From contig NZ_BDBL01000067.1 of the NCBI RefSeq assembly GCF_001612965.1, forward strand, positions 1 to 32,753: DNA of 32,753 nt. The letters run 5' to 3'. The stretch is from Nocardia kruczakiae NBRC 101016 (GTDB lineage Bacteria > Actinomycetota > Actinomycetes > Mycobacteriales > Mycobacteriaceae). The translations under genes were made by a program, and so were the position numbers. The notes under the pieces were generated by a model that made no database searches, had not been told where the DNA came from, and saw nothing but the letters and a program-made list of their open reading frames with translations. Of this stretch, positions 31,585 to 32,753 are shown one piece after another (position 1 is the first letter of the stretch; each line of letters opens with the position of its first letter).

Positions 31585-32753
31585 ATGACCACACACACCG
31601 ACCCCAGCCGGCCCAGCATCGATAGCCCCGATGCGGCGCAGGGCCGATCGCCGTCGAACGCGGTTCCGCAGACAACGAGCGCGACCCCGGCGAAGACGGA
31701 CATACCCCGAACCGCGCCGGACCCCGGCACCCGGCCCGAATCGACGGTGCGAGAGGGCGGGCCGGGCCGGGACAGCGGATCCGATACCGCGGCTCATTCG
31801 CGGAAAGCTGCGGAGGCCGAAGCCGCTACCGATCACGAGGCCGCCGCCGCTCCGTCACCTCCTTCGCGAGGCGTCGGCGGATGCACGAACCGGGTGTGCC
31901 GGTCGCGCGGGGGAGTCGCCCGCGCGGCGGCCGGAACGGCAGGCGCGGCGGCCGGGGTGGGCCGAGTCCCCCTGCGATGCGGCGATATTCGGGGGAATGG
32001 TCGCGCGGAGGTGCCGCAGGACCGGTGTGCCGGAGTCGCGTGCGTCACCGTGAACGAATGCGCCGGTGCCGAACCCAGTGCCTGCGGTGGCGACTCGATG
32101 ACGCCGGAGCGCTGCGTGCGCAGACAGGTCGGACGGATGGGGCCACCGCGCGCCGATTGCCGCGGAAACGACAGCGGTGCCGAGGAATACGATCCTCCGC
32201 GCGACGACATGGTGGATGCCGGCGGCAATACGGCGAAACCGGCACCGCCACAGCGGGATACGCCGCCGGAACTCGCGGCGAGCGCGGCCGACGCGACACT
32301 CGCCGGTGAGGCATCGGACTCGGCACCGCCCGGCGCGGGGCATGACCTCGCGGGCGAGGCCGAATCGGGTCCGTCCGGCCTGGGCGACGGTGACGTGTCT
32401 CGTGACCGAGGCGGCGTGGAGGGGCACCGCACCCGGCCGGGCGGCGTCGAACAGCTGTGGGCGGTGACCGCGTTGACGATGAGCGAACCGGCGGAATTCA
32501 TCGCGGCCGTGCCCGCGCTGTTGGGATTTCGCCCGCAGCGTTCGCTGGTGGTGTGCCTGCTGCTGCGGTCGCAGAAGTATCCGGGCGCGGTCTATCTCGG
32601 CGCGGTGGCCCGGCACGACCTCGATGTGGCGGGATGCGGCGCGTGGGTGCGGCTGGCCGCGCAACTGGCCGCCATCTGCGGGCAGGAGCAAGCCGTCGGT
32701 GTGGTGGCGCTGATCGTCGACGATCGGGCGACGGCGCCGCGGGCGGGGCGGGC
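31585..32753 (+). CDS. DUF4192 protein with long cysteine-containing N-terminal extension (partial)
   Basis: Seen: an uninterrupted frame of 389 codons from ATG 31585 to the window edge; the 3' end is missing. The DUF4192 domain begins at about residue 297 (LTMSEPAEFIAAVPALLGF, RPQRSLVVCLLLRS). Before it lies ~290 residues of low-complexity sequence rich in Ala, Gly, Pro, Asp and Arg, with nine cysteines between residues 99 and 191. Third codon positions stay GC-rich and no stop occurs, which favours real coding. The alternative is a short protein starting at ATG 32479 or GTG 32464, as in most relatives. Known: DUF4192 has no proven function. The ribosome site at 31585 (GTGGAC) is weak. Confidence 0.7.
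   Translation, partial: MTTHTDPSRPSIDSPDAAQGRSPSNAVPQTTSATPAKTDIPRTAPDPGTRPESTVREGGPGRDSGSDTAAHSRKAAEAEAATDHEAAAAPSPPSRGVGGCTNRVCRSRGGVARAAAGTAGAAAGVGRVPLRCGDIRGNGRAEVPQDRCAGVACVTVNECAGAEPSACGGDSMTPERCVRRQVGRMGPPRADCRGNDSGAEEYDPPRDDMVDAGGNTAKPAPPQRDTPPELAASAADATLAGEASDSAPPGAGHDLAGEAESGPSGLGDGDVSRDRGGVEGHRTRPGGVEQLWAVTALTMSEPAEFIAAVPALLGFRPQRSLVVCLLLRSQKYPGAVYLGAVARHDLDVAGCGAWVRLAAQLAAICGQEQAVGVVALIVDDRATAPRAGR

Noticed and set aside
31855..32691. Long open frames on the minus strand opposite the DUF4192 gene
   Set aside because: They encode Arg/His-rich protein without any domain, whereas the plus-strand frame contains DUF4192. Absence of stops is due to GC content.
1..32753. CRISPR arrays, tRNA/rRNA genes, transposases, integrases, phage genes and defence systems
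   Set aside because: I looked for direct repeats with spacers, cloverleaf-like sequence, and the corresponding protein motifs and found none that could be supported.

Overview
The window is about 32.8 kb of high-GC chromosome from a mycolic-acid-type actinomycete. Nocardia or a close relative fits best. The pointers are an antigen-85-like mycolyltransferase, an Lsr2 nucleoid protein, a divergent lexA / LysM (ChiZ-like) pair followed by nrdR, OxyR-controlled ahpCD, PAC2 and DUF4192 proteins, frequent GTG/TTG starts, and SOS boxes of the actinobacterial TCGAAC-N4-GTTCGA type. I saw no tRNA, rRNA, CRISPR array, insertion sequence, integrase or phage gene. It looks like ordinary chromosomal backbone with some lineage-specific genes.

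Layout. (1) 1-5.7 kb: the first codons of a leftward gene; a START/SRPBCC-acyl-CoA synthetase fusion divergent from an antigen-85-family esterase; then a leftward two-gene unit of a PAS-GGDEF diguanylate cyclase overlapping a DUF574 methyltransferase by 4 bp. (2) 5.9-8.7 kb: lsr2, a CDF metal exporter behind a palindrome-containing promoter, and a CtaG-type membrane protein. (3) 8.7-16.4 kb: lexA and a LysM protein share a divergent region with two SOS boxes; then a secreted protein of unknown function, nrdR, and a large hrpA-type helicase converging on nrdR with no gap. (4) 16.5-20.3 kb: a truncated copy of a Pr6Pr-type membrane gene next to the intact gene, a class III aminotransferase, a DUF5134 membrane protein and a PhzF-family protein. 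(5) 20.3-22.6 kb: ahpC-ahpD divergent from an intact oxyR. (6) 22.6-24.2 kb: an MBL-fold hydrolase and a gamma-glutamylcyclotransferase-like protein. (7) 24.3-26.6 kb: a two-gene polyamine operon of ornithine decarboxylase plus an S-adenosylmethionine decarboxylase fused to an aminopropyltransferase. (8) 26.8 kb to the end: an Ski2-like helicase with DUF3516, a PAC2 protein, a lipoprotein, and the 5' part of a DUF4192 gene with a long cysteine-containing N-terminal extension, cut by the window edge.

How the genes work together. Several stress circuits can be read from the DNA. LexA should repress itself and the LysM cell-wall protein. OxyR should activate ahpCD from a site just upstream of the ahpC -35 box while overlapping its own -10. 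A metal sensor encoded elsewhere probably represses the CDF exporter from a palindrome between -35 and -10. The polyamine operon appears sufficient for ornithine to putrescine to spermidine, with the two S-adenosylmethionine-dependent steps in one polypeptide. That fusion, the START-acyl-CoA synthetase fusion, the cyclase-methyltransferase coupling, the truncated Pr6Pr copy and the DUF4192 extension are the items most worth checking.
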